Shown here: in pieces, positions 10,118 through 19,314 of the stretch
How the letters are laid out: every line of letters starts with the position of its first letter
How positions within the stretch are numbered: position 1 is the stretch's first letter
Source: Butyrivibrio hungatei NK4A153
Lineage (GTDB): Bacteria > Bacillota > Clostridia > Lachnospirales > Lachnospiraceae
Assembly (NCBI RefSeq): GCF_000424465.1
Contig: NZ_KE384195.1
Coordinates: forward strand, 1 to 64,000
Direction of reading: 5' to 3'
DNA length: 64,000 bases
Notes under the pieces: model-generated
Told to the model about the DNA's origin: nothing
Seen by the model: the letters and a program-made list of their open reading frames with translations, nothing else
Databases searched by the model: none
Program-made: the position numbers and the translations under genes

Positions 10118-10474
10118 TCAATTAAGAGTTGCAAGAACTGTTCCTGCCTCTACAGAATCGCCTGCTGCAACATCAATACTTGCAACTGTTCCGTCTGAAG
10201 GAGCTACCATAGGGATCTCCATCTTCATAGACTCAAGAGTGATAACTGTATCGCCCTTCTTTACAGCCTGTCCAACGCTGGCATTGATCTTAAGGATCTT
10301 TCCGGCAGCACCTGCCTCAACCTTGATTGAACCAGCACCTGCGCTTGCCTTCTTAACAGGAGCTACAGGAGCCTTAGGTGCACTTGAAGCTACAGGAGCT
10401 ACTCCGCTTCCTGCGCCTTCTTCTACTGTTACATCATATACGTTTCCGTTTACGGTTATTGTATAGTTTTTCAT
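10118..10474 (-). CDS. Biotin carboxyl carrier protein of decarboxylase complex
   Basis: A 118-residue carrier. Residues 1-20 form the usual beta-rich start, residues 20-50 an Ala/Pro/Lys flexible linker, and residues 50-118 the biotinyl domain with the biotin attachment motif ESMKMEIP, acceptor K84. The start at 10474 follows AAAGGAG by 6 nt; the longer open frame up to 10504 lacks a ribosome site. The linker resembles that of GcdC/MmdC. It is expected to shuttle carboxyl groups from a carboxyltransferase to OadB. Because the cluster encodes two carboxyltransferases, this single carrier may serve both. Confidence 0.93.
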   Translation of the reverse strand: MKNYTITVNGNVYDVTVEEGAGSGVAPVASSAPKAPVAPVKKASAGAGSIKVEAGAAGKILKINASVGQAVKKGDTVITLESMKMEIPMVAPSDGTVASIDVAAGDSVEAGTVLATLN

Positions 10475-10528
10475 TGTTTCTCCTTTCATCCGACACAGAT
10501 TCAAGTCTCCGTGTACCCGATGTCATTA

Positions 10529-11380
10529 TTAGAATTTTTTCCAATTATTGTTTACTTTTCTGATCGATCTTACACGGAATCCGTCTGTGCTTCCGCTTCC
10601 CTCGTACGCAGCGATCGCAGCGGCGATAACGGCAACGAGCTCTGAATCTCCTGAGAGATCTTCCTGCTCGGCGATCTGGCTTATTGTGTTATCCATTGCC
10701 TTTGCTGCAATATCTTTGTCGCTTACTTTTTTCTTCTTCTCTCCGAAAAGAACAGGGAAAAGACAGATGATAAGCGAGATGAGAATAAGGATGGCAAAAG
10801 CCATTCCCATGCCGAGAAGTGTATTAAGACCGGCATTAGTAAGTTTCTCTCCAAGTGTCTTGTTTACCGTAACACCTGCATCACGAATACTGAAATCATT
10901 GTTGATATAGAGCTGCAAAAGCGCGGAATGTTTTGTTCCCTGAATTGTAGCATCTACAACAAGAACATCATCATCGTTGATGTAGTATTTTACATCGGTA
11001 ACTTTTATATCATCATTGAGAGTCTCAACACTGTTAAAACCAACTTCTTCAACTGCCTTGTACCAGCTTATATATCCTGACTTAATAGCATTAAAGTCAT
11101 CTTCATTGACATTTTTGATGGTAAGGTTATTCTCATCAAATTCCATTGCCAAGCCAAGATACTGCTTCTCATCGAAGTTTTCGGGTGTGATATCGTTAAG
11201 ATACCATCCCTCAAAAACTTTATCCTCGATATATGTTGCATACTGCTCCAATGAATCAGGTTTAAACAGTTCTTTTGGATATCTGTAACTGTCCAAGGAG
11301 CCTTCTGCAGCTTCACCGCAAGCACTGAGTCCAAAAAGGCAGCTGAGTATCACTCCCAAAACTAAAATTTTACGTTTCAT
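10529..11380 (-). CDS. Lipoprotein-OadG fusion, decarboxylase gamma subunit
   Basis: The first part is exported: a lipoprotein signal with lipobox LSAC (about residues 17-20 from the chosen start), then an extracellular domain of about 150 residues similar in style to DUF3887. One transmembrane helix follows (about residues 193-213). The cytoplasmic tail ends with the OadG signature ELVAVIAAAIAAYEG and FRVRSIRK. OadG normally is a small single-pass protein that assembles the pump. The start at 11380 follows GGGAG; an upstream ATG overlaps the previous stop codon but lacks a ribosome site. The added lipoprotein ectodomain is unusual for classical OadG. Confidence 0.8.
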   Translation of the reverse strand: MKRKILVLGVILSCLFGLSACGEAAEGSLDSYRYPKELFKPDSLEQYATYIEDKVFEGWYLNDITPENFDEKQYLGLAMEFDENNLTIKNVNEDDFNAIKSGYISWYKAVEEVGFNSVETLNDDIKVTDVKYYINDDDVLVVDATIQGTKHSALLQLYINNDFSIRDAGVTVNKTLGEKLTNAGLNTLLGMGMAFAILILISLIICLFPVLFGEKKKKVSDKDIAAKAMDNTISQIAEQEDLSGDSELVAVIAAAIAAYEGSGSTDGFRVRSIRKVNNNWKKF

Positions 11381-11397
11381 TTTGAGCGCTCCCTTCA

Positions 11398-12828
11398 TTA
11401 TACTGTACCGTGCTTCTTTGCAGGACGTTCATCCCTCTTGGTGAAAAGCATCTCAAAAGCACCGATCACATACTTTCTTGTATCGGCAGCTTCGATGATC
11501 TCATCAACATATCCTCTCGCAGCAGCACTCTTAACATTGTTCTGAAGCTCTGCATAATCAGCTGCAGCCTTTGCAACAGTATCTGCATCTTTTCCATCAC
11601 AAATAATCTTTGCAGCAAGTTTTGCATCCATTGATCCGATCTGTGCACCGGGCCAGCTGATAGTGATATCTGCTCCGATTGCCTTAGAATTCATGATCAC
11701 ATAAGCGCTTCCGAATGCCTTGCCTGTAATAAGGTTAACCTTAGGCACTGTAGCATTTGCAAGAGCATAAACAAGCTTTCCTGCAGCCTTTGCAACATGC
11801 TTCTCATCGCACTTGGATGAACCGAATCCTGTTGCATTTGTGATTGTAAGAACAGGAAGATCAAAAGCATCGCAGAAGTTTACGAACTCTGCAGCCTTCT
11901 CGCATGCATGAGCTGTAAGCTTATCATCGAACTTCTCAGAAGCCTTTCCGTTCTCGTCATATATAGCTGTACGGTTTCCAACAAGTCCAACAGTTGCTCC
12001 GTTGAGTCTTATGAAACCGGTAACCATCTCTTTTGCATAGTCTCTCTTTGTCTCAAAGAAAAGACCGTTGTCAGCAATCTGACCTGCAATAACAGCGGGA
12101 TCCTCGATAGCACCGTCAAGGTTCTCGCATGCTCTGTTGAGATCGTCAGAGCACTCCTTGTATGAATCTCCGTCCTCGTTGTTTGAAGGAAGAAGAGATA
12201 CAAGCTCTCTGATCTGTGCATATACAGTAGCTTCGTCGGCAACAACGTCTACATTGCCTGCCTCAGTACTCTGCCACTTTGCACTGGATGTATCACATTT
12301 CTCTTTATAGTTGCCCTCAAGAGCATTAGGTGAATTAACGAAAAGCTTAGCCTTCTCAGACTCCATGAATGTGAAGTCTGTGATTGAAGGGATAAGTGCA
12401 AGTCCACCGCCACATGATCCGAAGATTGCTGTAATCTGAGGAACAACGCCCGAAGCCTCCACCTGCTTAAGATAAATCTCTCCAAATGCGTTGAGCGCAT
12501 CTGTTGCCTCCTGAAGACGAAGTCCTGCTGAATCGATAAGTCCGATTACAGGAGAGCCTGTCTTGATAGCCAGATCGTACAGGCGAACGATCTTCTTAGC
12601 GTGCATCTCACCTATAGAACCGCCAAGCACTGATGCATCCTGACTATAAACATACACCAGATTACCGTCTATAACACCATAGCCGGTAACAACACCGTCT
12701 GAAGGTGTTTCTTCCTGTTTCAGATTGAAATCTGTGTTTCTGGCTGTCACAAGAGCACCAATTTCAACGAAACTGTTTTCGTCGAGCAAAGAGATAATTC
12801 TTTGACTCGCTTGTGAAGAACTACTCAT
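11398..12828 (-). CDS. mmdA: Acyl-CoA carboxyltransferase (MmdA/GcdA/PccB-like)
   Basis: A 476-residue member of the carboxyl_trans family, which joins N and C crotonase-like halves. Visible family blocks are SQDASVLGGSIGE (about 82-94), the oxyanion-type glycine run SCGGGLALIP (about 137-146) and, in the C-terminal half, GKAFGSAYVIMNSK. It lacks biotin-binding and biotin-carboxylase domains. Likely substrates are methylmalonyl-CoA, malonyl-CoA or a related acyl-CoA. It is the first gene of the cluster, with a TTGACT/TATATT promoter and a GGAGG ribosome site. Having this gene beside an oxaloacetate carboxyltransferase and one BCCP raises the possibility of transcarboxylation. Confidence 0.88.
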   Translation of the reverse strand: MSSSSQASQRIISLLDENSFVEIGALVTARNTDFNLKQEETPSDGVVTGYGVIDGNLVYVYSQDASVLGGSIGEMHAKKIVRLYDLAIKTGSPVIGLIDSAGLRLQEATDALNAFGEIYLKQVEASGVVPQITAIFGSCGGGLALIPSITDFTFMESEKAKLFVNSPNALEGNYKEKCDTSSAKWQSTEAGNVDVVADEATVYAQIRELVSLLPSNNEDGDSYKECSDDLNRACENLDGAIEDPAVIAGQIADNGLFFETKRDYAKEMVTGFIRLNGATVGLVGNRTAIYDENGKASEKFDDKLTAHACEKAAEFVNFCDAFDLPVLTITNATGFGSSKCDEKHVAKAAGKLVYALANATVPKVNLITGKAFGSAYVIMNSKAIGADITISWPGAQIGSMDAKLAAKIICDGKDADTVAKAAADYAELQNNVKSAAARGYVDEIIEAADTRKYVIGAFEMLFTKRDERPAKKHGTV

Positions 12829-12898
12829 TTTTCTTTAACCTCCGTAAATATATTTAAGTTATGTTAATCTTTTGGAAAAAGAACGCAACTTAAGTCAG

Positions 12899-12926
12899 AA
12901 TATAGTATAGCAAAAAAGAAAGTCAA
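12899..12926 (-). promoter_or_regulatory. Promoter of the mmdA-oadG-BCCP-oadB-oadA cluster
   Basis: TTGACT (12926-12921) and TATATT (12904-12899) with a 16-bp spacer on the minus strand, about 65 nt ahead of the mmdA start codon. Confidence 0.6.
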
Positions 12927-12961
12927 AAAAAAGGAAAAAAGCATTTTTTCTGCCTTTTTCC
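12925..12961 (-). terminator. Terminator after scpB
   Basis: An 11-bp stem (12933-12943 with 12951-12961, one G-U pair) is followed on the minus strand by eight U. The U tract runs directly into the mmdA promoter -35 element. Confidence 0.8.
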
Positions 12962-12981
12962 GAAAACATTATATTATAAAA

Positions 12982-13551
12982 TCAAATATCCAGCTTGACA
13001 TTAACTTCCTGCTCTGCCTCAGCTTTGAATTCTTCAACCTGAACAGCACCTACCGTAGGCAGCTCCTCAAGCGACTTTACGCCGAAACTTCTAAGGAATT
13101 CTTCCGTCGTTCCAAAGAGAAGCGGTCTTCCCGGAGCATCAAGTCTTCCGAGCTCCTGAATGAGCCCGAACTCAACAAGACGATTTACCGCGTGATCGCT
13201 GTTAACACCTCTTATCTTCTCCACTTCAAGCCTTGTTATGGGCTGTTTGTAAGCGACTATTGAAAGTGTCTCCATAAGAGAATCGGTAAGAACCGCCTTT
13301 CTCGGAGTCTTTGCTATTTTTACAAGGTACTCGTACATCTCTTTTTTGGTACAGAGCTGTACAGCGTTCTCAAGTTCGATAATACCGATGCCGCTGTCTT
13401 CGTTTTCATATTTGGTCTTGAGATATTCTATGCTCTCTTTGACCTCTTTTGCACTCGCTTCCATGGCCTTCGCCAAAGCACTTATCTCAACGGAATCTCC
13501 CATTGTAAAAAGGATTGCTTCTATGATCGCTGCGCCTTCTTTACTTGTCAT
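12982..13551 (-). CDS. scpB: Segregation and condensation protein B
   Basis: A 189-residue ScpB made of two winged-helix domains. The signature region METLSIVAYKQPITRLEVEKIRG (about 93-115) is typical of the family and is followed by the RPLLFGTT block. ScpB binds ScpA and the SMC ATPase to form the condensin complex that compacts and segregates the chromosome. It starts 4 nt after the scpA stop, so the two are co-translated. Confidence 0.95.
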   Translation of the reverse strand: MTSKEGAAIIEAILFTMGDSVEISALAKAMEASAKEVKESIEYLKTKYENEDSGIGIIELENAVQLCTKKEMYEYLVKIAKTPRKAVLTDSLMETLSIVAYKQPITRLEVEKIRGVNSDHAVNRLVEFGLIQELGRLDAPGRPLLFGTTEEFLRSFGVKSLEELPTVGAVQVEEFKAEAEQEVNVKLDI

Positions 13552-13555
13552 GGTA

Positions 13556-14305
13556 TCAACTTGCCTTTCTTGATTTGATAATGATATCTCCGAACGTCTC
13601 GTCCTGCTCTATCTCAATTTCTCCAAGCTTCATTTCTTCAAGCATAACCAGAAATGTCACGATTATCTCTGTCTTGCTGTGTTGCTTTTCAAGAAGCTGC
13701 CTAAAGCTGAATCTGTCATGTTCCCGTATGTATGCCTTTATATAAAGAGTCTTGGCATCCATATCGACCTCTTCTTTTTCGATATTTCCGAATCTGCTTC
13801 TGATAGGATCGACCTTATCCTCCTGTCTCTTAAGAAGCTCTTGGAAGATTGAATTAAGTTTGGAAAGTGTCGCATCCCCTATAAGATCGGAAAAATCGAT
13901 CGGAGCCTCATACTCGCTGACTTCCTTGGGTATATTCCTGCTTCTGAACCACTGCATGTCAGCTTCCTGCTGTCTGTCTTTGAGTTCGTCAGCCATAAAC
14001 TTGTACATCTTGTATTCAAGAAGTTTCTCTACAAGTTCTGCTCTCGGATCCTCTTCCTCTCCATCCTCATTGACTTCCTTGGGAAGAAGCATCTTACACT
14101 TGATATCTATGAGTGTCGCAGCCATTACAAGGAATTCGCTTGTAACTTCCATATCATCCCTCTGCATGGCATTTATATAATCCATGTACTGCTCGGTGAT
14201 CGTAACGATCGGGATATCATAGATATCTATTTTGTTTTTGTCTATAAGGTGCATGAGAAGATCGAGAGGACCTTCAAAGACCTGCAGTTTTACCTCAAGT
14301 GACAT
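13556..14305 (-). CDS. scpA: Segregation and condensation protein A
   Basis: A 249-residue kleisin. The N-terminal motif KLQVFEGPLDLLMHLIDKNK (residues 5-24) contacts the SMC neck, and the C-terminal winged helix (about 175-245) contacts the SMC head. The middle is acidic and helical, as expected where ScpB binds. The ATG lies directly after the stop codon of the phosphoesterase gene, giving a tight three-gene unit. SMC itself is not in the window. Confidence 0.95.
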   Translation of the reverse strand: MSLEVKLQVFEGPLDLLMHLIDKNKIDIYDIPIVTITEQYMDYINAMQRDDMEVTSEFLVMAATLIDIKCKMLLPKEVNEDGEEEDPRAELVEKLLEYKMYKFMADELKDRQQEADMQWFRSRNIPKEVSEYEAPIDFSDLIGDATLSKLNSIFQELLKRQEDKVDPIRSRFGNIEKEEVDMDAKTLYIKAYIREHDRFSFRQLLEKQHSKTEIIVTFLVMLEEMKLGEIEIEQDETFGDIIIKSRKAS

Positions 14306-15175
14306 TTATTTTGCCTCATGTATTTTAATAACATCCACCTCGCAGGGATTGAACATTCTGACCTGGATCGTATGTGTTCCAAGCCCCCTGCTGAGGACCA
14401 GATGTTTTTTATCAATCTCAAAATGTCCGCCGTCATATTTAGGAAAAAGAGCTATCGTAGGCGAGATAACACCTCCAAGGAGCGGCAGTCTGACTATACC
14501 TCCGTGAACATGTCCCGCCACCGTAAGATCGGCGCCCCATTTCGCATACTCTTCAAAATACTGGGGATTGTGCGCTATAAGAATCTGGAACTCTTTCTTT
14601 GAGCTGTCGCCCAAAGTTCTCTTTAAAAATCCGGGTTCCATTTTTCTTTTTAAGATCTTGCGATAATAGTTCATATTAAGGTCAAGACCCGTTATCCTGA
14701 TGTTCCCGTCCGCAATTCCCACCGACTCGTTCTCTAAAAAGGTTACTCCCGCCTTCTTAAGTCTGCTCTTATATCTGTCATAGAAATTACCGTAATCCGA
14801 GGTCCAAATCTTAAGCCTGTACTCATGATTGCCATTCGCATAATAAAACGGATACTTCTTTGCAAGGCTCTTTGCCAGTTCAAATCCCGGTTCATACTTT
14901 ATCGGCTTTTTATCCTTGCGCGCGTTAAAAAGATCTCCCGCACAGAGTATAATATCCGGCTTTACGGCATCAATCGCATCGACCAGCTTTTCATTATTTT
15001 TGCCAAACGAATATCCATGAAGATCGGAAATCAGAACAAAAGTGTGATCGCCCTTTATCTTATCCGACTCAAGGTCATAAGTCCGTACAACAAAATTATG
15101 CGTGTCATGATAAATTACAACAACGCACAATATTATAAACAAAATTATTGCTGCAGCACAATAAAAAAATGTCAT
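14306..15175 (-). CDS. Membrane-anchored metallophosphoesterase (YkuE-like)
   Basis: A 289-residue protein with an N-terminal transmembrane helix (about residues 3-22) and then a calcineurin-like phosphoesterase domain with all metal motifs: DLHG (52-55), GDLFN (about 80-84), GNHEY (about 115-119), H in IAHNP and the closing GHVHGG. The order fits the YkuE/LpxH-like group, anchored outside the membrane. Substrates of this group in Firmicutes are uncertain; UDP-diacylglucosamine-like or nucleotide substrates have been suggested for relatives. It heads the scpA-scpB unit, a common arrangement without a clear functional link. Confidence 0.88.
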   Translation of the reverse strand: MTFFYCAAAIILFIILCVVVIYHDTHNFVVRTYDLESDKIKGDHTFVLISDLHGYSFGKNNEKLVDAIDAVKPDIILCAGDLFNARKDKKPIKYEPGFELAKSLAKKYPFYYANGNHEYRLKIWTSDYGNFYDRYKSRLKKAGVTFLENESVGIADGNIRITGLDLNMNYYRKILKRKMEPGFLKRTLGDSSKKEFQILIAHNPQYFEEYAKWGADLTVAGHVHGGIVRLPLLGGVISPTIALFPKYDGGHFEIDKKHLVLSRGLGTHTIQVRMFNPCEVDVIKIHEAK

Positions 15176-15268
15176 ATATAAATACTCTCAAATCCGTTTA
15201 TTTCATTTCAAAAATCACCAAGAGATATTATAGCATAAAAAAATATCCGCGAGGTGCACATCCAAAGC

Positions 15269-15303
15269 ATAAAAAAAATCCCTGGAAACTCCAAGGATTT
15301 TTT
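15269..15303 (-). terminator. Terminator after rpsU
   Basis: ATCCTTGGA/TCCAGGGAT stem (one G-U pair, three-base loop) followed by eight U on the minus strand, 12 nt after the rpsU stop codon. Confidence 0.85.
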
Positions 15304-15314
15304 CACATTTAAAT

Positions 15315-15491
15315 TTAGTTATATTTGCGCTTTCTTGCTGCTTCAGACTTCTTCTTGCGTCTAACGCTAGGCTTTTCGTAGTGTTCTCTCTTACGAATTT
15401 CCTGCTGGATTCCAGCCTTCGCACAACTTCTCTTAAAGCGACGCAATGCGCTATCCAAAGTCTCGTTTTCTTTTACTACTACAGTTGACAT
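15315..15491 (-). CDS. rpsU: 30S ribosomal protein S21
   Basis: A 58-residue ORF starts at 15491 and ends with TAA at 15315. The product begins [20 protein letters not shown] and ends in the basic tail AARKRKYN, the classic bS21 layout of a short acidic start followed by a Lys/Arg-rich helix that binds 16S rRNA near the anti-Shine-Dalgarno region. The length matches Firmicutes S21. A GGGAGG motif lies 13 nt upstream of the ATG, somewhat far for a ribosome site. Longer frames overlapping this gene are its shadow. The gene stands alone with its own terminator. Confidence 0.96.
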   Translation of the reverse strand: MSTVVVKENETLDSALRRFKRSCAKAGIQQEIRKREHYEKPSVRRKKKSEAARKRKYN

Positions 15492-15653
15492 CTTCTACTC
15501 TTACCCTCCCTTCAGTCCCTTCAAGCACATGACTGATTGGGTTATTTATTATGTTTTAAGCCCATTAAAGCTCACATAACAAAAATATTATAGCACAAAA
15601 AACTTTGTCGTCAAGCACTAATTCGTAAGTAACATATTTTTCTATCGTATTTT

Positions 15654-16418
15654 TTATTTGATTTTCTTTTGTCCCTCTTTGTAGGTATGAATAACAAACC
15701 GCTTCTTTCCTCCCGTAAAGCCGCTACAGGTTGAAAGCGTAAGGATTGACGGCCTTTTGTCAAAGGCTATTTCTTTTTCAATCCCCCATTGATCGTTTGA
15801 AAAGATATATTCCATAAAACGGTCGTATCCCTCGTCATCCGTAACTTCACTGTACGCTTCGCTCCCCGCAGTCGTTATCTCGTAGGCAAACGCTTCGTAT
15901 CTGAATATCGTATCGCCCGTATAAATATACACATACGGATTATCTTTGAGAAGATTACTGTTTTCCGGAGAATAAACTTTCTTTAAACTTCCAAACATTG
16001 AACCGTCTTTCATGTTATGACCAAATATCATATCATGCAATCCGCAAAAGTTTTCGTCACTGAGGACATCCTCAAAAAGACTTCCGGCGTAGCTTTCCTT
16101 ACCTTCAATAGTCTTATGCAGATACTCGTCTATCTCCTTTTCTTTTACAACAGGATAACTGATATCGAGGCACGGAATGTATATCCACGCTGTAATATCA
16201 GGATTCTTTTCCTTTAGTTTCTCAATATCAACCTCCATGTCGGGATAGCCGTCATCAGTTTTATCAGCCGTCTCCAAAAGAGCATATTCACTTCGTATGC
16301 TGTCATATTCATTTACTGCCAAAGTCAGTTCTTTTTTATCTTTTACAACATTAACCGCCTCAATGGCGATAACTGCCACGCACAGGATAATTGCAGCTAT
16401 TCTGATCTTGTTCTTCAT
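15654..16418 (-). CDS. srtB: Class B sortase
   Basis: A 254-residue transpeptidase with an N-terminal membrane anchor (about residues 6-24). Catalytic residues are H134 (IFGHNM), C231 (TLSTC) and R240 (KRFVIH). The class B layout is supported by the long helix-containing insertion between H and C. Sortase B cleaves NPQTN-like or related sorting signals and joins proteins to peptidoglycan or pilin subunits. No protein with an obvious sorting signal is encoded nearby. AAAGGG lies 6 nt ahead of the ATG and a TTGATA/TATAAT promoter lies upstream, so it is monocistronic. Confidence 0.92.
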   Translation of the reverse strand: MKNKIRIAAIILCVAVIAIEAVNVVKDKKELTLAVNEYDSIRSEYALLETADKTDDGYPDMEVDIEKLKEKNPDITAWIYIPCLDISYPVVKEKEIDEYLHKTIEGKESYAGSLFEDVLSDENFCGLHDMIFGHNMKDGSMFGSLKKVYSPENSNLLKDNPYVYIYTGDTIFRYEAFAYEITTAGSEAYSEVTDDEGYDRFMEYIFSNDQWGIEKEIAFDKRPSILTLSTCSGFTGGKKRFVIHTYKEGQKKIK

Positions 16419-16455
16419 ACTACGCCCTTTACGTTTTTAACCTGAATATCAATTT

Positions 16456-16484
16456 ATTATAAGTTCGGGATTAGCTTTTATCAA
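16456..16484 (-). promoter_or_regulatory. Promoter of srtB
   Basis: TTGATA (16484-16479) and TATAAT (16461-16456) with a 17-bp spacer on the minus strand; the start site is about 30 nt ahead of the srtB ATG. Confidence 0.75.
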
Positions 16485-16567
16485 CTGTCGCAAAGTCGTA
16501 GACATTCACCTTTCACAGAAAAAGAGACTACAGTTGCCCGCAGCCCCTTCTTCCGGCAGTTCAAGTA

Positions 16568-18298
16568 TTATTTGAAGTAGCTTATTGATTCTTCAAGATC
16601 CATAGCAAGGTTCTGGAGTCTCCTTGCAGATTCATCAATTATCGAGAATGTAGCGTTAAGTTCCTGCATGGATGCATTTGTCTGCTCCGAAGATGCGGCA
16701 TTCTCCTCAGAAATAGCCGAAAGATCCTGTACGATCTCGACAAGAGCAATCTTGGCATCATTCAGGTTATCGATCATCTTGGAGATGTTCTGTGTATTAT
16801 CCGTAACAACCGCAACATTCTGAGACATCTCAGTCATATCATTCTGAGTGGACGCAATGCTCTCACCCTGAAGCGCAATACTTGCATTTAAGGAATCCAT
16901 AACCTTTACGGAAGCCTGCGCATCTTCCAGAAGTTTCTCAACTATTGCTTTGATCTCATCAGCACTGCTCTTTGACTCATCGGCAAGCTGTCTAATCTCA
17001 TCGGCAACAACCGCAAATCCCTTACCTGCTTCTCCCGCTCTTGCAGCCTCGATTGAAGCATTAAGTGAAAGAAGGTTTGTCTGGGAAGCAATTTCATTGA
17101 TCGCATCTGAGAATTTGGCAATTTCGTTTGCACTGCTGTTTGTAGCGGTAATCGTCGTACCTATCTCTGTAACAGCCTCGGCAACGGCTGAATTCTGGGT
17201 TACTATTTCAACAAGAGCATCTGTAGCCTTGTCACAGCTTTGTTTCATACGGCTCGCAGCTTCATCAAGTGTAGATATATTCTCGGAAATAAGATCTATA
17301 TTTGTTCCGATGGAATCCGTACTTGCAGCGGCATTTTGAACGCTTTCGGCCTGTGATACCGCGCCTTTACTAACTTCACCTATAGCATCCGTAACCTGAG
17401 AAGATGCAGAGGTTGCCTGTGAAGCAGAATCAGCCAGTTCAAGTCCGGCTTTATTCAGATCTTTTGACATACTCTTTGTCTTAGAAATAACTTCATCAAG
17501 CTTTCTGTTAAGGAGTGATGTACTCTCGGCAATCGCACCGATCTCATTCTTGTTACCGATTATCTTTTCATCAAATTCGCCGTTAAGAGTACCGTTTGCG
17601 ACTTCATCTATGAATTTTGCGATATTCTGCATCTGTGAAGATATCCTGATTGCCATATATACTCCAAAAGCAGTAACTACCAGTATAACAAAGACCGTAG
17701 TAATTATCATAGAGGAAATAATTTTGCCGGTATGTGCCTTAACATCCGAGGTTTCTCGTCCTGAAAATGCCATCGCAGCAACGCTTCCGTCGGAATTAAA
17801 AAGTGGGCAATAATATCCGTAATAAGGCATTCCTTCAATCATAAGAGAACCCGACGAATAATCACCTTTTCCATTAATTACCGCCTGTATTACTGCATCC
17901 GAAGCTTTTGTACCGATAAGCCTTTCATTTGTTCCGCTTTTATAGATTGTTGTAAGAACACGTGTATCGCCAAAAAAGATGGTATAATCGATACCCGTCT
18001 CAGAATGGATTGTATCAAGGATTCCTCCGAGCTCACCCGAAATAGATTCACCGCCTTTAAGAAGATTGCCGTCTTCAGACAGGCTCCAGTCGCCGTTATC
18101 ATTAAGAGCTTTGGCTTCATCTGCCAGATGCTCTGTTGTAGCCTTAAGCTCCTCCAGGATAAGGTTGTTATATACCTTCTCGATATTCGCAGATGCCATA
18201 ATCGTAAGCAATACCGCAACGGCGATTATTGTTGACACGGCTATAATAATTACATTGACAAGAAGTTTTTGTTTGTGTTGAACCTTTCCAGTATCCAT
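16568..18298 (-). CDS. Methyl-accepting chemotaxis protein
   Basis: A 576-residue chemoreceptor. The ATG at 18298 follows AAGGAG; an in-frame upstream extension to 18346 has no ribosome site. It has an N-terminal transmembrane helix (about 10-33), an extracellular single-Cache-like domain (about 35-190, with the block [13 protein letters not shown]), a second transmembrane helix, HAMP, and a long coiled-coil signalling domain. The invariant hairpin tip includes [17 protein letters not shown] and [12 protein letters not shown]. The ligand is unknown. No che or flagellar gene is adjacent, so it is an orphan receptor gene. Confidence 0.94.
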   Translation of the reverse strand: MDTGKVQHKQKLLVNVIIIAVSTIIAVAVLLTIMASANIEKVYNNLILEELKATTEHLADEAKALNDNGDWSLSEDGNLLKGGESISGELGGILDTIHSETGIDYTIFFGDTRVLTTIYKSGTNERLIGTKASDAVIQAVINGKGDYSSGSLMIEGMPYYGYYCPLFNSDGSVAAMAFSGRETSDVKAHTGKIISSMIITTVFVILVVTAFGVYMAIRISSQMQNIAKFIDEVANGTLNGEFDEKIIGNKNEIGAIAESTSLLNRKLDEVISKTKSMSKDLNKAGLELADSASQATSASSQVTDAIGEVSKGAVSQAESVQNAAASTDSIGTNIDLISENISTLDEAASRMKQSCDKATDALVEIVTQNSAVAEAVTEIGTTITATNSSANEIAKFSDAINEIASQTNLLSLNASIEAARAGEAGKGFAVVADEIRQLADESKSSADEIKAIVEKLLEDAQASVKVMDSLNASIALQGESIASTQNDMTEMSQNVAVVTDNTQNISKMIDNLNDAKIALVEIVQDLSAISEENAASSEQTNASMQELNATFSIIDESARRLQNLAMDLEESISYFK

Positions 18299-18515
18299 GC
18301 AGTCTCTCCTTTCATAGACAACCCGATCCGAAAATATAATACACAAATCTATCTTTTTTAAATTGCTCTAAAAAAACATATAACTTAATTATTATCCTGC
18401 CATCACCATCAATTATAACATTCAAGAAATAATTTCAAACACAATTCCGTTAATTTTAATCCATTTTATGATTATTTAATAATTTATAAATATACAATAA
18501 AAAAAGACGCCGAAC

Positions 18516-18956
18516 TTAATCGTCATCTTTTTCATCATCAAATTCAGGATCAGTACTCCTGTTATAGTATACATTTTTCTCATTCTGAAGAGCTATGGTT
18601 CCAAGAATCGAAATCGCTATCAAAAATACCGCAACCCCTCCAATGAATCCAGCGACGGAAGACAGAGCACCTTTGTCTCTATCACGTTCAATTCCTACAG
18701 TATCGGAATTACTCATCTGGGTATTAGCCGAACTGCTAATAGCGCTCGATGCGTAACCGCTATCCCCCGAATCATTAAAAAGAGTTCGATAAATTCCTTC
18801 TGAAAAAATTTCATCCTGTGCCAATGCCGTAATACTTAATCCCTCAAACGTCATGGAAATCACAACAAATACTGCTATAACCTTCAATCCAATCAGAGAA
18901 ACGGCAAATCTGCACTTCTCTTCCCACTGCATATATATACTATCTCCTCTACTCAT
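18516..18956 (-). CDS. Hypothetical membrane protein, two transmembrane helices
   Basis: Not recognised. About 145 residues with a hydrophobic helix near the N terminus (about 20-45), a Ser/Asn/Asp-rich extracytoplasmic stretch, a second helix (about 103-123) and an Asp/Glu-rich tail ending EFDDEKDDD. The start is uncertain: ATG at 18956 has AGGA four bases upstream, while ATG at 18932 has GGAG eleven bases upstream. The predicted topology places both ends in the cytoplasm. It has its own promoter. A shadow of a real gene is unlikely because the transmembrane pattern is coherent. Confidence 0.6.
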   Translation of the reverse strand: MSRGDSIYMQWEEKCRFAVSLIGLKVIAVFVVISMTFEGLSITALAQDEIFSEGIYRTLFNDSGDSGYASSAISSSANTQMSNSDTVGIERDRDKGALSSVAGFIGGVAVFLIAISILGTIALQNEKNVYYNRSTDPEFDDEKDDD

Positions 18957-19067
18957 AACGTCCTGCAAATCCTTTAGTCAACCTATTTTTTAGCCATAAA
19001 TAACTAGTAATAAAAACGTCCCCCGTCTTTTAAAAAAATCAACTCATAAACTTTACATGACTTAATT

Positions 19068-19097
19068 TTTATATCACATTTTCTAAAGGATTGTCAA
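19068..19097 (-). promoter_or_regulatory. Promoter of the 18516-18956 membrane-protein gene
   Basis: TTGACA (19097-19092) and TATAAA (19073-19068) with an 18-bp spacer on the minus strand. The 360 bases between this gene and alaS hold only this promoter and the alaS terminator. Confidence 0.6.
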
Positions 19098-19237
19098 TAC
19101 CCGTAGAAGCTATAATATTGCTTGTTATCACTGTGTAAAGTCGTGTTTTTGGCTTAACTGCCGCATCTTAAACGTTTTCAGAAAATTACATATTCATTAA
19201 TAGAAATAGAAGTATTTTTAACTTTTATTTAATTTTC

Positions 19238-19273
19238 TAAAAAAAATACGAGGTAACCTTCAGTTACCTCGTA
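19238..19273 (-). terminator. Terminator of the glyS-alaS unit
   Basis: A perfect 11-bp stem, TACGAGGTAAC with GTTACCTCGTA (19247-19257 with 19263-19273), followed by a U tract on the minus strand. Confidence 0.92.
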
Positions 19274-19314
19274 AAAATATGTTTTAAATATTCACACTAA
19301 ACAGTAACGATTAA

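Noticed and set aside
15215-15424. A 69-codon minus-strand frame overlapping rpsU.
   Set aside because: The true gene is the shorter frame 15315-15491 encoding S21; this frame is its shadow and runs through the terminator.
16419-16567. A weak hairpin after the chemoreceptor gene region.
   Set aside because: Stem of four to five pairs only; not credible as a terminator.
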